The notes: generated by a model not told the origin, from the letters alone. Positions 9,751-19,756 are shown, counted from the stretch's first letter. The stretch is 64,000 nucleotides of DNA from Actinomadura roseirufa (GCF_900659635.1 NZ_CAACVB010000014.1:1-64000), one strand, 5' to 3'. Program-made: numbers and translations.

Positions 9751-10356
9751 TCATTTTCGGGCCGCGTAGGTCAGGATGTCACTGCGGCGGTAGAAGCGGC
9801 GTAGGCGTCCGCCCCCGAGTTGCTCCACCCGGGCGGGTTCGGGCCATCCGGCGGGTGGGCGCTTCGGGTAGACCGTGACGCTGGTCTGGGCGAGGCCGAG
9901 GATGCGGGCCGCCTCCGCGAGGGTGACAAGGTCCTCCGCGTCCTCTTCGGGGGGACGCTCCTGATGTGCGGAGTACCAGGCCGTCCATTCCGCTTCGTCC
10001 CAGTAGAGGGCCTTGCCGACCTGATGGGCGACATCGGGGTGACCGTTCGCGGTGCGTTCGGCCCAGAGCCGCTTCAGGTGGTGCCGGGTGAGGCCGTGCC
10101 GCGCGGCGAGCTCGTCCCGGGTGACGAGACCGGCCGGGACGGCGGATCCGCGCGCGGCGTACCAGCGGTCCCAGGCGTCGGCGTCCCAGGTGAGCTGGGA
10201 GCCGACGGTCCCCGCGGGCTCGGGGTGCCCGTTGCGCTCCCGCTCGCGGAACCACTTCTCCAGGGTGCTGCGGCCGAGCCCGTAGGCGTCCATCAAGTCG
10301 GCGCGGGTATAGACGCGGCGGCCGTCGAGTGTGGTCACCGGCACAGTCTCGCCCAT
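9751..10356 (-). CDS. Protein of three tandem AlpA/MerR-like helix-turn-helix units
   Basis: A 201-residue protein made almost entirely of three related units. Unit 1 (about residues 15-68) is VYTRADLMDAYGLGRSTLEKW then NGHPEPAGTVGSQLTWDADAWDRWY. Unit 2 (about 78-132) is LVTRDELAARHGLTRHHLKRLW then NGHPDVAHQVGKALYWDEAEWTAWY. Unit 3 (about 142-198) is LVTLAEAARILGLAQTSVTVY then GWPEPARVEQLGGGRLRRFYRRSDIL. Each resembles a winged HTH of the excisionase/AlpA type, where the second part is the wing. One polypeptide could bind a three-part site. It is divergent from the protein kinase gene; the 225-base gap would hold both promoters. Confidence 0.75.
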   Translation of the reverse strand: MGETVPVTTLDGRRVYTRADLMDAYGLGRSTLEKWFRERERNGHPEPAGTVGSQLTWDADAWDRWYAARGSAVPAGLVTRDELAARHGLTRHHLKRLWAERTANGHPDVAHQVGKALYWDEAEWTAWYSAHQERPPEEDAEDLVTLAEAARILGLAQTSVTVYPKRPPAGWPEPARVEQLGGGRLRRFYRRSDILTYAARK

Positions 10357-10580
10357 GCCGAGCCGTGGCCGTTCGGTATCGCGGCACGGGTCGCGGCACT
10401 AGGGTGGTGGCTCGACCAAAAGCGTCCGATGGGATGCGGAGGGTCAGACCGCGTCGTTCGGCCGCCGAGGCCGGTGAACTTTCCCCAGGTTTGGGGCGTC
10501 AAATTAGTGGAACGCTGGCCTGCGTCCATCCGGGCCGTGGTCCGCTCGGTCCGTCGATTTGGAGAGGGACGGTTCCACGC

Positions 10581-12101
10581 ATGGAGGTTGCGGCGCTGCG
10601 TTCCGGGGACCCGGAGCGGCTTGGCCCGTACGCCCTGATCGGCCGGGTGGGGGAGGGCGGGCAGGGCGCCGTCTTCCTCGGCGAGGCCGACGGCGGCCGG
10701 AAGGTCGCGATCAAGCTGCTGCACGCCGAACTGACCTCCGACGACAAGGCGCGCGCCCGGTTCATCCGGGAACTGGAGGTCGCCAAGCAAGTCGCGCCGT
10801 TCTGCACGGCGCAGGTCATCGACGCCGACGCGGACGGCGACCGGCCCTACATCGTCAGCGAGTACGTCCCCGGGCCCTCGCTCAACCAGCAGGTCACCAA
10901 GAACGGCCCGCTCGCCGGAGCGGCCCTCGACCGCCTCGCGGTCGGTACCGCCACGGCGCTCGCGGCGATCCACCAGGCGAAGATCATCCACCGCGACTTC
11001 AAGCCGCACAACGTGCTGATCGGGCCGGACGGCCCGCGCGTCATCGACTTCGGCGTGGCACGTGCCATCAGCGGGTCGACCACGCTCACCAGCCGCGTCA
11101 TCGGTACCCCCTCCTACATGGCGCCGGAGCAGATCCGCGGCGAGGAGATCGGCACCGCGGCGGACGTGTTCTGCTGGGCCGCCACCCTGGTGTTCGCGGC
11201 CACCGGCGAGCCGCCGTTCGGCCAGGACACCATTCCCGCCGTCATCAACCGCATCCTGCACGAGTCGCCCGATCTCGGTGGTCTCGACGGCGCCCTCGGC
11301 GACCTCGTCGCCGACTGCCTGGACAAGGACCCGGCCCGCCGTCCGCACGCCCGCCAGGTCCTGATGCGGCTGCTCGGCCACGAGGACGCCGCCCCGGCCG
11401 CCGAGAGCGCCCGCCCGTCCGGCGACACGGACGAGACGGCGATTCTCGCCGCCGGCAGCGTCCTGGCCGCCGAGATCGGCGCCGCCGAGGCCGCGGCGCC
11501 CGCCGCCTTCGCCGAGACCGCGGCGCCGGCCGCCTTCGCCGAGGCCGCGCCGGACGCAACCCAGTCCCAGCTCCAGCCGGAGCGCCTGCCCACCCCGGCC
11601 GAGTGGGCCGCCGGGAACACCCTGCCCCGCGACCCCGCCCGCCCCGCCGGTTCAGGACGTCGGCGCTCGTTCGCCGGGCCGGGCCGCTCGGCCGTGCTGG
11701 CGGGCGCCGCCGCGCTCGTCCTGGCGATCGTGGTGGTCTCCGCCGTGCTCGCCCTCGGCTCGAACGACAAGGGCAAGGCCAGCCGCAAGGTCAGCGACCC
11801 CAGCGCCTCGCCCGTGGTGACCGGCGTCTCACCGACGAGGTCCGGCCCGAGGACCCCCCAGCCGGTCGAGCAGCAGCCCGAACCGACCTACAGCGCGTCC
11901 GCGCCCGTGTCCGAGTCCCCGACGGAGACCCCGAGCACGTCCAGCAGCCCGACCCCGATCCCCTCGACGACGGCCCCGACGCCCGCACAGACCTCGCCGA
12001 GCCCCGACCCGGAGCCGACCACCACCAAGCCCACCGACCCGGGAACCAGCACCGCCCAGCCGCCCAAAGGCACCGGCACCGACGGTGCCCCCGCCAACTG
12101 A
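10581..12101 (+). CDS. Membrane-anchored Ser/Thr protein kinase (PknB-like)
   Basis: A 506-residue eukaryotic-type kinase. The kinase domain spans about residues 13-270: glycine loop IGRVGEGGQGAVFLG, catalytic Lys in VAIKLLHAEL, catalytic loop IIHRDFKPHNVLI, DFGVARAI, GTPSYMAPEQI, and DVFCWAATLVFAATGEPPF. An Ala-rich linker follows, with near-identical repeats of the form AAAPAAFAE. A single transmembrane helix (VLAGAAALVLAIVVVSAVLAL, about 370-395) precedes an extracellular tail of about 110 residues rich in Ser, Thr and Pro with no PASTA domain. The outside tail may be a wall-spanning or glycosylated stalk. ATG 10581 is preceded by GGAGAGGG. Confidence 0.92.
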   Translation: MEVAALRSGDPERLGPYALIGRVGEGGQGAVFLGEADGGRKVAIKLLHAELTSDDKARARFIRELEVAKQVAPFCTAQVIDADADGDRPYIVSEYVPGPSLNQQVTKNGPLAGAALDRLAVGTATALAAIHQAKIIHRDFKPHNVLIGPDGPRVIDFGVARAISGSTTLTSRVIGTPSYMAPEQIRGEEIGTAADVFCWAATLVFAATGEPPFGQDTIPAVINRILHESPDLGGLDGALGDLVADCLDKDPARRPHARQVLMRLLGHEDAAPAAESARPSGDTDETAILAAGSVLAAEIGAAEAAAPAAFAETAAPAAFAEAAPDATQSQLQPERLPTPAEWAAGNTLPRDPARPAGSGRRRSFAGPGRSAVLAGAAALVLAIVVVSAVLALGSNDKGKASRKVSDPSASPVVTGVSPTRSGPRTPQPVEQQPEPTYSASAPVSESPTETPSTSSSPTPIPSTTAPTPAQTSPSPDPEPTTTKPTDPGTSTAQPPKGTGTDGAPAN

Positions 12102-12520
12102 CCGACCCCACAAACCCCGAGTACACCGAGCGCCCTTCGGCCCTCCCCACCCAGGCCGTACCTCAGAAGTTGATCACGGTGCGTCCGTCACTTCAGGACG
12201 ATCTTGATCGTCGGGGCCGTGGTGACCTGACCGATGCGCAGTGGTCGTTGTCGGTAGCTGCCCCGCTCGATGCGGGTGACACGGTCTGCAGCGAGGAACG
12301 CCGCCGCCCCGGTCACGGAGGCAGCGCAGGTTGCGCCCTTGATCGGGCAGCACCTCGGTGTAGGTCATCGGGAGTGGCTGTAGATGGCCGTGTGGATGTG
12401 GTCGTAGCGGTCACGGGCGGTCTCGCTGCGGCCGGCCTTGCACCCGTCGGCCGCCGCCGTCGGGAATCCGGCCGATTGACAACCAGGGAAATCATCTCGC
12501 CGGGCGTGCCATGCCCCTAG
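12102..12520 (-). pseudogene. Decayed coding remnants after the kinase gene
   Basis: Several short stretches keep coding-like codon use but no intact frame. On the minus strand the most protein-like piece ends at the stop at 12188-12190 and reads LAADRVTRIERGSYRQRP, then LRIGQVTTAPTIKIVLK. It lacks a start and is preceded by a stop. An ATGA-overlapped fragment beginning MTYTEVLPDQGRNLR lies just upstream in another frame. On the plus strand the same DNA reads RGDLTDAQW from 12218, which recalls the N terminus of IS5-type transposases, but the match ends there. The region is probably a degraded mobile or accessory gene; its identity is unresolved. Confidence 0.3.
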
Positions 12521-13030
12521 CGGCGGTTGTTCCGTGGATGCGCGAATCTGCTGCCGGTAGCCAGGGCGCAGGCGGCCGGAGCACAGGCGGCCGAGACCAG
12601 GGCGCCTTGGTGACGGAGGATCCGGGGACTAGGACTGCGGTCGCGGGCAACGACGATCGGGCCTGGCGCGTGGCGGGTGGCGCGCGCCCGGCACGCGCTG
12701 CTCGGCGCGGCTCGGCGTCTGGGCCGGTGGCCGGGGCGCAGGCGGCCGGGGCGGGGACGCCTTGGTGATGCAGGTTCCGGGGACTAGGACTGCGGTCACG
12801 GCAACGACGATCGGGCCGGGCGCGTGGCGGGTGGCGCGCGGCCGGCGCGCGCTGCTCGGCGCGGCTCGGCGTCTGGGCCGGTGGCCGGGGCCAGGGCGCC
12901 TTGGTGACGCAGGATCCAGGGACCAGGACTGCGGTCACGGGCAACGACGATCAGGCCCGGCGCGTAGCTTGCGGCGCGCGGCTGGCACGCGTTGCCCGGC
13001 CTGGCCCGGCGTCTGGGACGGGGACGAGCC
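12521..13030. repeat. Three degenerate tandem repeats of about 140-155 bp
   Basis: The block beginning CGCCTTGGTGA recurs at about 12603, 12758 and 12897. Each copy continues with a GGATCC-like stretch, GGGACTAGGACTGCGGTC, GCAACGACGATC, a GGCGCGTGGCGGGTGGCGCG-like stretch, and CGGCGTCTGGGCCGGTGGCC. Spacings between copies are 155 and 139 bases. Units 1 and 2 also share a GCAGGCGGCCGG segment missing from unit 3. No frame has coding codon use in all copies, so this looks like non-coding DNA that expanded in tandem and then decayed. Confidence 0.75.
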
Positions 13031-14880
13031 ACGCCGCTGTGTCCTTTGACCTGCCCGTCCCAGGCCGGATGGCAGTGGCTTCCCAGCTACCGGTTCGCGT
13101 TGCTCGCCGCCGAGGGCGCACGGGCGTGGTTTGTGGTGACGTGGCACGCGTCGCGGCCGGGAGTGCTGCCTTCTGGGGACGTGAGAACGGGGTGCGCGGG
13201 AAGGGTGGCCGCGTCCCGTTGTGCGTCTTGGTGTTTGCGGATGGGCTGCGGGTGACGGTGTAGCGGCAGCGGGACGCGCTATGGCCAAAGCGCGCACCTG
13301 CTTGTGAAGAGTCGTGGGGCGGTCTGTGGCGGAGTTGCCACTCGCCGCTGGCGCGCGCTCTTTGCTGTGGGGTTCGAGAGGTGGGCATGCGGTCGGGATG
13401 GCTGTGGTCTGTCTGGGCTGCCTGGGGGTTGTGGCGGTTTTGTGGGGCGGGGCATGGCTGTGTCTGCGGCTGGGGCGCGCTGTCTTGTTGTGGGTGCGAG
13501 AGGGGGGCATGTGGTCGGGGTTGCTGCGGCCTTAATGCTGGGGCCTACGGAGTGCTTGTGGGTAGGGACATGGCCGTGCTGGGGGCGCGGCGGTGGGTGG
13601 AGCGCGCTGCTGTCTGTGGGGGCTTGGGCGCGGGTGGCGGTGGCGGTGGCGGTGGTCGTGGCCGGGGGGTGCGCGGTCAGGGGGCTGCGTTCTGTCATAC
13701 GTGTTGGTGTTTGTGGATGGGCTGCGGTCAGGGCGTGGCGGCGGTAGGGGGCGGCTGCGGGTGAGGCGTGCTGCCCGGTGTGGGGTCCGAGAGGAGAGCA
13801 TGCGGTCGGGATTGCTGCGGTCGTGATTCTGGGCGGGCTTGCCGGGCGGGATGTGGTCGTGTCTGTAGCCCGAGCGCGCTGCTTGTTGTGGGCTCGAGAG
13901 GAAGGGCGTGCGGTCAGGGTGGCGCGGCCTTTCCGCGATGGCGGGGCTTTGGATGGCTCGCTGGGGGAGGGGCGGCTGCGGTGGGGCGTGGCTGTGGTGG
14001 GACGCGGCTGTGACCGGAGGGTGTTGTTGCTTCTTGGTGCCGGGGCGGGTGGTGCCGGGGCGGGTGGTGAGGGGGCAGCGGTTTTTCGGTGGGATGTGCT
14101 GCCGGGGAGGGGGACCGAGGGACGGTGACGGGTCGGGAGGCTTTCTGGGGCGGGCTGGTGGGGGTGGACGGTCCGTGGGAGATGGCTCGGGGCGCCCTTG
14201 GTTGTCCGGTGGAAGGGCTTATGGGGGGCAGGTGGAGCCCTGGGTGTGGGGGGCAGTGCACGGGCGCCTGTGCGCGGTTGAAAGGGCCTGAGGTGGGCTG
14301 TGCTTGAAGGGCTATGTAGTGGCTCTTGGTTGGTGGTCGTTGTGCCGTGGGCGGGAGTGTGGGCGGTGTGGTGGGGCTCTGGAGTGAAGTTCGGTCCTTG
14401 AGGTCGGTGAGGTGTTGACGGGGGGCTTCTGGTGTGTGGCGGTTGGTGGGGATGGGGTGCTTGATCGTCCGGGGCGTTCCCCTTGGGGGTCTGTGGGAAG
14501 GCGCGGGCGGTTGTGGGGGGCGGGCGTAGTGAGTGGGGGCGGTGTCTTCCTCGGGCTCGCGTGTGTTGTTTTGAGATCTTGATCCGAGTGTGCGGGGGCT
14601 TGTTGTCCGGTGGGGTTTTGGGTAGGGGGAGTGGTTCCTTTTAGGGGTTTGAGGCGGTGTGGAGGTGGGGGTCCAGTGGGTTCGCCGAGAGGGCGGGAGA
14701 GGGCCGGAGCGCCGGTGGGGACGGGGTTGCGTGGACTTCGGCGATCGGTGGGCGGTGGTGCCGTTGGGGCTGGCAGGGTGGGCAAAGCCACGTTCACCTC
14801 GCGGCCGGGCAGGTCGGCTTTGGGGGAATTCCTGGCTACGCTGGCGCAGTGAGCGGCGCCACAACGAGGTGGCGAATTGT
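13031..14880. other. Gene-poor, strongly G-rich (plus strand) region with a second repeat family
   Basis: No gene is supportable in about 1.85 kb. The plus strand is heavy in G and T with many G-runs, for example the GGTGGC iterations near 13635-13655, so G-quadruplex or R-loop formation is plausible. Long open frames on either strand are low-complexity (minus-strand translations are Pro/Thr/His/Arg-rich) with no third-position signal. A 44-46 base motif recurs at least four times (see separate entry). The stretch 13180-13260 also resembles 13670-13745 (GTGTTTG[CT]GGATGGGCTGCGG in both). Confidence 0.6.
13355..13919. repeat. Four dispersed copies of a 44-46 bp motif
   Basis: Copies lie at 13355-13398, 13477-13520, 13766-13811 and 13876-13919. 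The shared pattern is GCGCT-, then TTGTTGTGGG-, a CGAGAGG core, then GGCATGCGGTCGGG, ending G[GA]TTGCTGCGGTC in three of them. Spacings are about 122, 289 and 110 bases. They are imperfect, as expected of an old tandem array disrupted by mutation. Confidence 0.6.
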
Positions 14881-14896
14881 CTCTAGGGGAGAGTTG

Positions 14897-17800
14897 ATGG
14901 GCGGCAAGCTCGATCAGGCCAAGGATGATCTGCTCCGGCGGGCGGCTGAGACATGTGCCCAGCGCCCCGGAAACCGGAGCGGGGATCTGGAGGAGGCCGT
15001 CGCCTACCTCCGTCTCTACTACCGTCATGTTGCGCCCGAGGATCTGCTCGCCAGGGATCCGGCGGACATCTGCGGGCCCGCGATGGCGCACCGGCTCCTC
15101 GGCGAGGAGCGGCCGCAGGGCCGGGCGAAGGTGCGGGTGTTCACGCCGTCGCTGGAGGAGTACGGCTGGGACCCCGGGCACACCGTCGTCCAGGTCGTCA
15201 CCGACGACATGCCGTTCCTCGTCGACTCGGTGACGATGGAGCTGAACCGCTACCAGTTGACCACGCACCTGATCGTCCATCCGCTGCTCGGTGTCGACCG
15301 CGACGTCGCGGGGCATCTGCGCGGGTTCCGCGGCAAGCAGGACAGCGTCACGGACATCGACGAGTCGTGGATCCACATCGAAGTGGACCGGACGAGCGAC
15401 CGTGAGCGGCTCGACGCGCTGGAGAAGGACCTGCTCCGCGTCCTGCAGGACGTGCGGGTCGCCGTCGAGGACGAGCCGAAGATGCGCGCGCGGGCCGGGG
15501 AGATCGCCGCGGCGATCTCGGCCACCGCGCCGCCGCTGCCGGCCAAGGAGCTCGCCGAGGGCGTCGAGCTGCTGAACTGGCTGGCGGACGGGCACTTCAC
15601 GTTCCTGGGGTACCGGGACTACACGCTGACCGAGGGCGGGAGCGTCCTGCGACCCGAGCCGGGGACCGGGCTGGGGATCCTGCGCAACGACAAGCGGGAG
15701 TCCGACAGCTTCGCCGCGCTGCCGCCGGAGGTCCGGGAGAAGGCCACCGAGAAGCGTCTGCTGGTGCTCACCAAGGCGAACTCGCGCTCCACCGTGCACC
15801 GGCCGCTCTACCTCGACTACATCGGGGTGAAGAAGTTCGACGAGGCCGGTGAGGTCATCGGCGAGCGGCGGTTCCTCGGCCTGTTCACGCACGTCGCCTA
15901 CAGCGAGTCGATCGCGCACATCCCCGTCCTCAAGCGCAAGCTCGAGGAGGTGCTCGAGGAGGGCGGGTTCGCGCCCGACAGCTACGACGGCCAGGACCTC
16001 ATCGAGATCCTGGAGAGCTACCCGCGCGACGAGCTGTTCCAGATCTCGGTGGACGACCTGCTGCCGATCTCCCTCGGGGTGCTGCGGCTGCGCGAGCGCC
16101 GTCAGCTGAAGCTGTTCCTGCGCAAGGACCTGTACGGGCGCTTCATGTCGTGCATGGTCTACCTGCCGCGCGACCGCTACACCACCAAGGTGCGGCTGCG
16201 CATCCAGGAGATCCTGCGGACGGTGTTCGAAGGCGTCAGCGTCGACTACAGCGCCAACGTGACCGAGTCGATGCTGGCCCGGCTGCACGTGGTGGTGCGC
16301 GGGGAGCGGGGCCGCCCGCTGCCCGACGTGGACGTGGACGAGCTGGAGTCGCGGCTGACCGTCGCGACGCGGTCCTGGGGCGACGATCTGAGCGACGCGA
16401 TCGTCGAGCAGTGCGGCGAGGAACGTTCCGGGACACTGTCCCGGCGGTACGGCGACGCGTTCCCGGAGGGGTACAAGGCCGACTTCCCGGCCCGGACCGC
16501 GGTCGCCGACCTGCGCCGTCTCGACGTCCTCACCGACGAGGACGACACCTCCATCAACCTCTACGAGCCCTATGGCGCCGAGCCGGGCGAGCGGCGGCTG
16601 AAGATCTACCGGCTGGGCGAGCCGATCTCGCTGTCGCGGGTCCTGCCACTGCTGCAGAACATGGGCGTCGAGGTCGTCGACGAGCGGCCGTATGAGATCA
16701 ACACCGGCGAGGGCCGGCGGTTCTGGATCTACGACCTGGGACTGCGGTACGTCCCGCCCGCGGACGTGCCGGAGGAGGCCGTCAAGGGCCTGTTCCAAGA
16801 GGCGTTCATCGCCCTGTGGCGAGGCCGGATCGAGAACGACGGCTTCAACGCGCTGGTGCTGCACGTCGGGCTGAACTGGTGGCAGGCGATGATCCTGCGC
16901 GCCTACGCCCTGTACCTGCGGCAGGCCGGCACGACGTTCTCCAAGCGCTACATCGAGCAGGTGCTGCTGCGCAACGCGCAGATCACCCGGCTGCTCATCA
17001 GGCTCTGGGAGAGCCGCCTCGACCCGGCGCTGGCCGGAGGCGAGGAGGAGCGCAGCCTCGGCATCACCGAGGAACTGCAGGGCAAGCTGGACGAGGTCGC
17101 CAGCCTCGACGAGGACCGCATCCTGCGGGCCTACCTGTCGATGGTGCAGGCGACGCTGCGCACGAACCACTACCAGCGCAAGCCGTACCTCTCGATGAAG
17201 TTCGATCCCGAGCGCATCCCGGACCTGCCGCAGCCGCGCCCCAAGTACGAGATCTTCGTGTACTCGCCGAAGGTCGAGGGCGTGCACCTGAGGTTCGGGT
17301 CGGTGGCGCGCGGGGGGCTCCGCTGGTCGGACCGCCGCGAGGACTTCCGCACCGAGATCCTCGGCCTGGTCAAGGCGCAGGCGGTGAAGAACACCGTCAT
17401 CGTCCCGGCCGGGGCGAAGGGCGGCTTCGTCGGCAAGCAGCTGCCCGACCCCGCGGCCGACCGCGAGGCTTTCATGCAGGCGGGGATCGCCTGCTACAAG
17501 GACTTCATCTCCGGCCTGCTCGACGTCACCGACAACCTCGTGGACGGCAAGGTCGTCCCGCCGCCGAACGTCGTGCGGCACGACGGCGACGACACCTACC
17601 TGGTGGTCGCCGCAGACAAGGGCACCGCGACGTTCTCCGACATCGCCAACGGTGTCGCCGCCGAGTACGGGTTCTGGCTGGGCGACGCGTTCGCGTCCGG
17701 TGGGTCCGTCGGCTACGACCACAAGGCCATGGGGATCACGGCCCGTGGCGCCTGGGAGTCGGTCAAGTACCACTTCCGCTCCCTCGGCAAGGACATCCAG

Positions 17801-19756
17801 AGCGAGGACTTCACCGTCGTCGGGATCGGCGACATGTCCGGTGACGTGTTCGGCAACGGGATGCTTCTGTCGGAGCACATCAGGCTGGTCGCCGCGTTCG
17901 ACCACCGGCACATCTTCCTCGACCCCGATCCCGACCCGGCGCGCTCGTTCGCCGAACGTCGCCGCATGTTCGAGCTGCCGCGCAGTTCGTGGGCCGACTA
18001 CGACACCGCGCTGATCTCCAAGGGCGGCGGGATCTTCCCCCGCACCGCCAAGTCGATCAAGCTGAGCCCGCAGATCAGGGCGGCCCTCGGCATCGACGAC
18101 CGGGTCAAGGCGATGACACCGTTCGAGCTCATCCACGCGGCTCTGAAGGCGCCGGTGGACCTGCTGTGGAACGGCGGCATCGGCACCTACGTCAAGTCGT
18201 CGATCGAGAACAACGCCGACGTCGGCGACAAGGCGAACGACCCCGTCCGGGTGAACGGCGACGAACTGCGCTGCAAGGTGGTCGGCGAGGGCGGCAACCT
18301 CGGCCTCACCCAGCTCGGCCGCATCGAGTTCGCCCGTGAGGGCGGCCTGCGCGGCGGGAGCGCGCTGGTCAACACCGACTTCATCGACAACTCCGCGGGC
18401 GTCGACACCTCCGACCACGAGGTGAACATCAAGATCCTGCTCGACCAGGTGGTCCGCGACGGGGAGCTGACCCGCAAGCAGCGCGACGGCCTGCTATACG
18501 AGATGACCGACGAGGTCGGCGGGCTCGTCCTGCGCGACAACTACGCGCAGAACGCCGTGCTGGCCGCGTCGCGGGCGCAGGCGCCCGCGATGCTGCACGT
18601 CCACGGCCGCTACCTGCGCAAGCTGGAGCGGGACGGGCGGCTGAAGCGCGAGCTGGAGTTCCTGCCCGACGACAAGGCCCTCGCCGAACGCCGGCAGTCG
18701 GGCCTGGGGCTCACCAGCCCCGAGTTCTCCGTGCTGCTCGCCTACGCCAAGCTCGCGCTGGACCACGAGATCGTCGCCTCCGACCTCGCCGACGACCGGT
18801 ACCTGGAGTCGTGGCTGGTCGAGTACTTCCCGACCGCGCTGCGCGAGCGGTTCCGGGACTATATGGACCGGCACCCGCTGCGCCGGGAGATCATCACGAC
18901 GGCGGTGGTGAACGACCTGGTCAACAACTCGGGCTCCACGTTCGTGTTCCGGATGAACGAGGAGACGGGCGCGTCGTCGCCGGACATCGCCCGCGCCTAC
19001 CTGGTCGCGCGCAAGGTCTTCGAGATGCCGCGCTTCTGGGCGTCGGTCGAGGCGCTCTCGCACCAGGTCGATGAGTCCACGCAGGTCGCGATGCTGCTGG
19101 AGGCGCGCAAGCTCACCGAGCGCGGCGCCCGCTGGCTGCTGCACAACCGGCGCCCGCCCTTCGACATCAGCGAGACGATCGACTTCTTCGCGGGCGGCGC
19201 CGCGACGCTCAGCGCGCTGCTGCCGAAGGTGCTGGTGGGGCTGGACCTCACCGCGTTCGAGCAGCGCCGCGACGGGTTCGCCGAGCGGGGCGTCCCCGAC
19301 GAACTGGCCGAGCAGTGCGCGATGCTCGTCACCGCCTACTCCACGTTCGACCTGGTGAGCATCGCCCAGGACACGGGCCGGCCGGTGGAGGAGGTCGCCG
19401 AGGTGTACTTCGACCTGGCCGACCGCCTCCAGCTGGCGCGGCTGCGCGAGCGGATCATCACGCTGCCGCGCGACGACCGGTGGAGGTCGATGGCGCGCTC
19501 GGCGCTGCGCGACGACCTCTACGCCGCGCACGCGGCCCTCACCCGGGACGTCCTGGTCACGAGCGAGCCGGGAGCCGACCCCGTGACCCGCCTGCGGCAC
19601 TGGGTGGAGAAGAACCGGAGCGCGGTGCTGCGGGCCCAGCAGACGCTCAGCGAGATCTGGGAGAGCGACAGCTTCGACCTCGCGACGCTGTCGGTGGCCC
19701 TCGGCTCGATCCGCACCCTGGTCACCGCCAGTTCGCTGCCCTCCACCGAAGCCTGA
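14897..19756 (+). CDS. gdh: NAD-specific glutamate dehydrogenase, large (180-kDa) class
   Basis: A cytoplasmic NAD-GDH converting glutamate to 2-oxoglutarate and ammonium. Its 1619 residues match the 180-kDa class known from Streptomyces and Pseudomonas. The N-terminal third has ACT-like regulatory segments (VVTDDMPFLVDSVTMELNRY). The catalytic core near residue 800-850 shows GSVARGGLRWSDRREDFRTE and LVKAQAVKNTVIVPAGAKGG with the catalytic lysines. The NAD domain shows VGIGDMSGDVFGNGM and LWNGGIGTYVK. ATG 14897 follows AGGGGAGA at a good distance. Large open frames antisense to it are codon-bias artefacts. It lies alone, after the repeat-rich gap. Confidence 0.96.
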   Translation: MGGKLDQAKDDLLRRAAETCAQRPGNRSGDLEEAVAYLRLYYRHVAPEDLLARDPADICGPAMAHRLLGEERPQGRAKVRVFTPSLEEYGWDPGHTVVQVVTDDMPFLVDSVTMELNRYQLTTHLIVHPLLGVDRDVAGHLRGFRGKQDSVTDIDESWIHIEVDRTSDRERLDALEKDLLRVLQDVRVAVEDEPKMRARAGEIAAAISATAPPLPAKELAEGVELLNWLADGHFTFLGYRDYTLTEGGSVLRPEPGTGLGILRNDKRESDSFAALPPEVREKATEKRLLVLTKANSRSTVHRPLYLDYIGVKKFDEAGEVIGERRFLGLFTHVAYSESIAHIPVLKRKLEEVLEEGGFAPDSYDGQDLIEILESYPRDELFQISVDDLLPISLGVLRLRERRQLKLFLRKDLYGRFMSCMVYLPRDRYTTKVRLRIQEILRTVFEGVSVDYSANVTESMLARLHVVVRGERGRPLPDVDVDELESRLTVATRSWGDDLSDAIVEQCGEERSGTLSRRYGDAFPEGYKADFPARTAVADLRRLDVLTDEDDTSINLYEPYGAEPGERRLKIYRLGEPISLSRVLPLLQNMGVEVVDERPYEINTGEGRRFWIYDLGLRYVPPADVPEEAVKGLFQEAFIALWRGRIENDGFNALVLHVGLNWWQAMILRAYALYLRQAGTTFSKRYIEQVLLRNAQITRLLIRLWESRLDPALAGGEEERSLGITEELQGKLDEVASLDEDRILRAYLSMVQATLRTNHYQRKPYLSMKFDPERIPDLPQPRPKYEIFVYSPKVEGVHLRFGSVARGGLRWSDRREDFRTEILGLVKAQAVKNTVIVPAGAKGGFVGKQLPDPAADREAFMQAGIACYKDFISGLLDVTDNLVDGKVVPPPNVVRHDGDDTYLVVAADKGTATFSDIANGVAAEYGFWLGDAFASGGSVGYDHKAMGITARGAWESVKYHFRSLGKDIQSEDFTVVGIGDMSGDVFGNGMLLSEHIRLVAAFDHRHIFLDPDPDPARSFAERRRMFELPRSSWADYDTALISKGGGIFPRTAKSIKLSPQIRAALGIDDRVKAMTPFELIHAALKAPVDLLWNGGIGTYVKSSIENNADVGDKANDPVRVNGDELRCKVVGEGGNLGLTQLGRIEFAREGGLRGGSALVNTDFIDNSAGVDTSDHEVNIKILLDQVVRDGELTRKQRDGLLYEMTDEVGGLVLRDNYAQNAVLAASRAQAPAMLHVHGRYLRKLERDGRLKRELEFLPDDKALAERRQSGLGLTSPEFSVLLAYAKLALDHEIVASDLADDRYLESWLVEYFPTALRERFRDYMDRHPLRREIITTAVVNDLVNNSGSTFVFRMNEETGASSPDIARAYLVARKVFEMPRFWASVEALSHQVDESTQVAMLLEARKLTERGARWLLHNRRPPFDISETIDFFAGGAATLSALLPKVLVGLDLTAFEQRRDGFAERGVPDELAEQCAMLVTAYSTFDLVSIAQDTGRPVEEVAEVYFDLADRLQLARLRERIITLPRDDRWRSMARSALRDDLYAAHAALTRDVLVTSEPGADPVTRLRHWVEKNRSAVLRAQQTLSEIWESDSFDLATLSVALGSIRTLVTASSLPSTEA

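Noticed and set aside
12218-12260. RGDLTDAQW on the plus strand, resembling an IS5-type transposase start
   Set aside because: Only about nine residues match and the expected continuation is absent in all frames; the opposite strand has a longer protein-like reading, so I kept only a low-confidence remnant call.
13031-14880. Pro/Thr/His-rich minus-strand frames as a secreted repeat protein
   Set aside because: No signal peptide, no consistent frame across repeat copies, and codon positions show no bias.
14312-18418. A very long minus-strand open frame (over 1300 codons) across the glutamate dehydrogenase gene
   Set aside because: It is the antisense of a well-supported GDH gene; its translation is rich in Arg, Asp, Gly and Val typical of GC-rich antisense frames and shows no domain.
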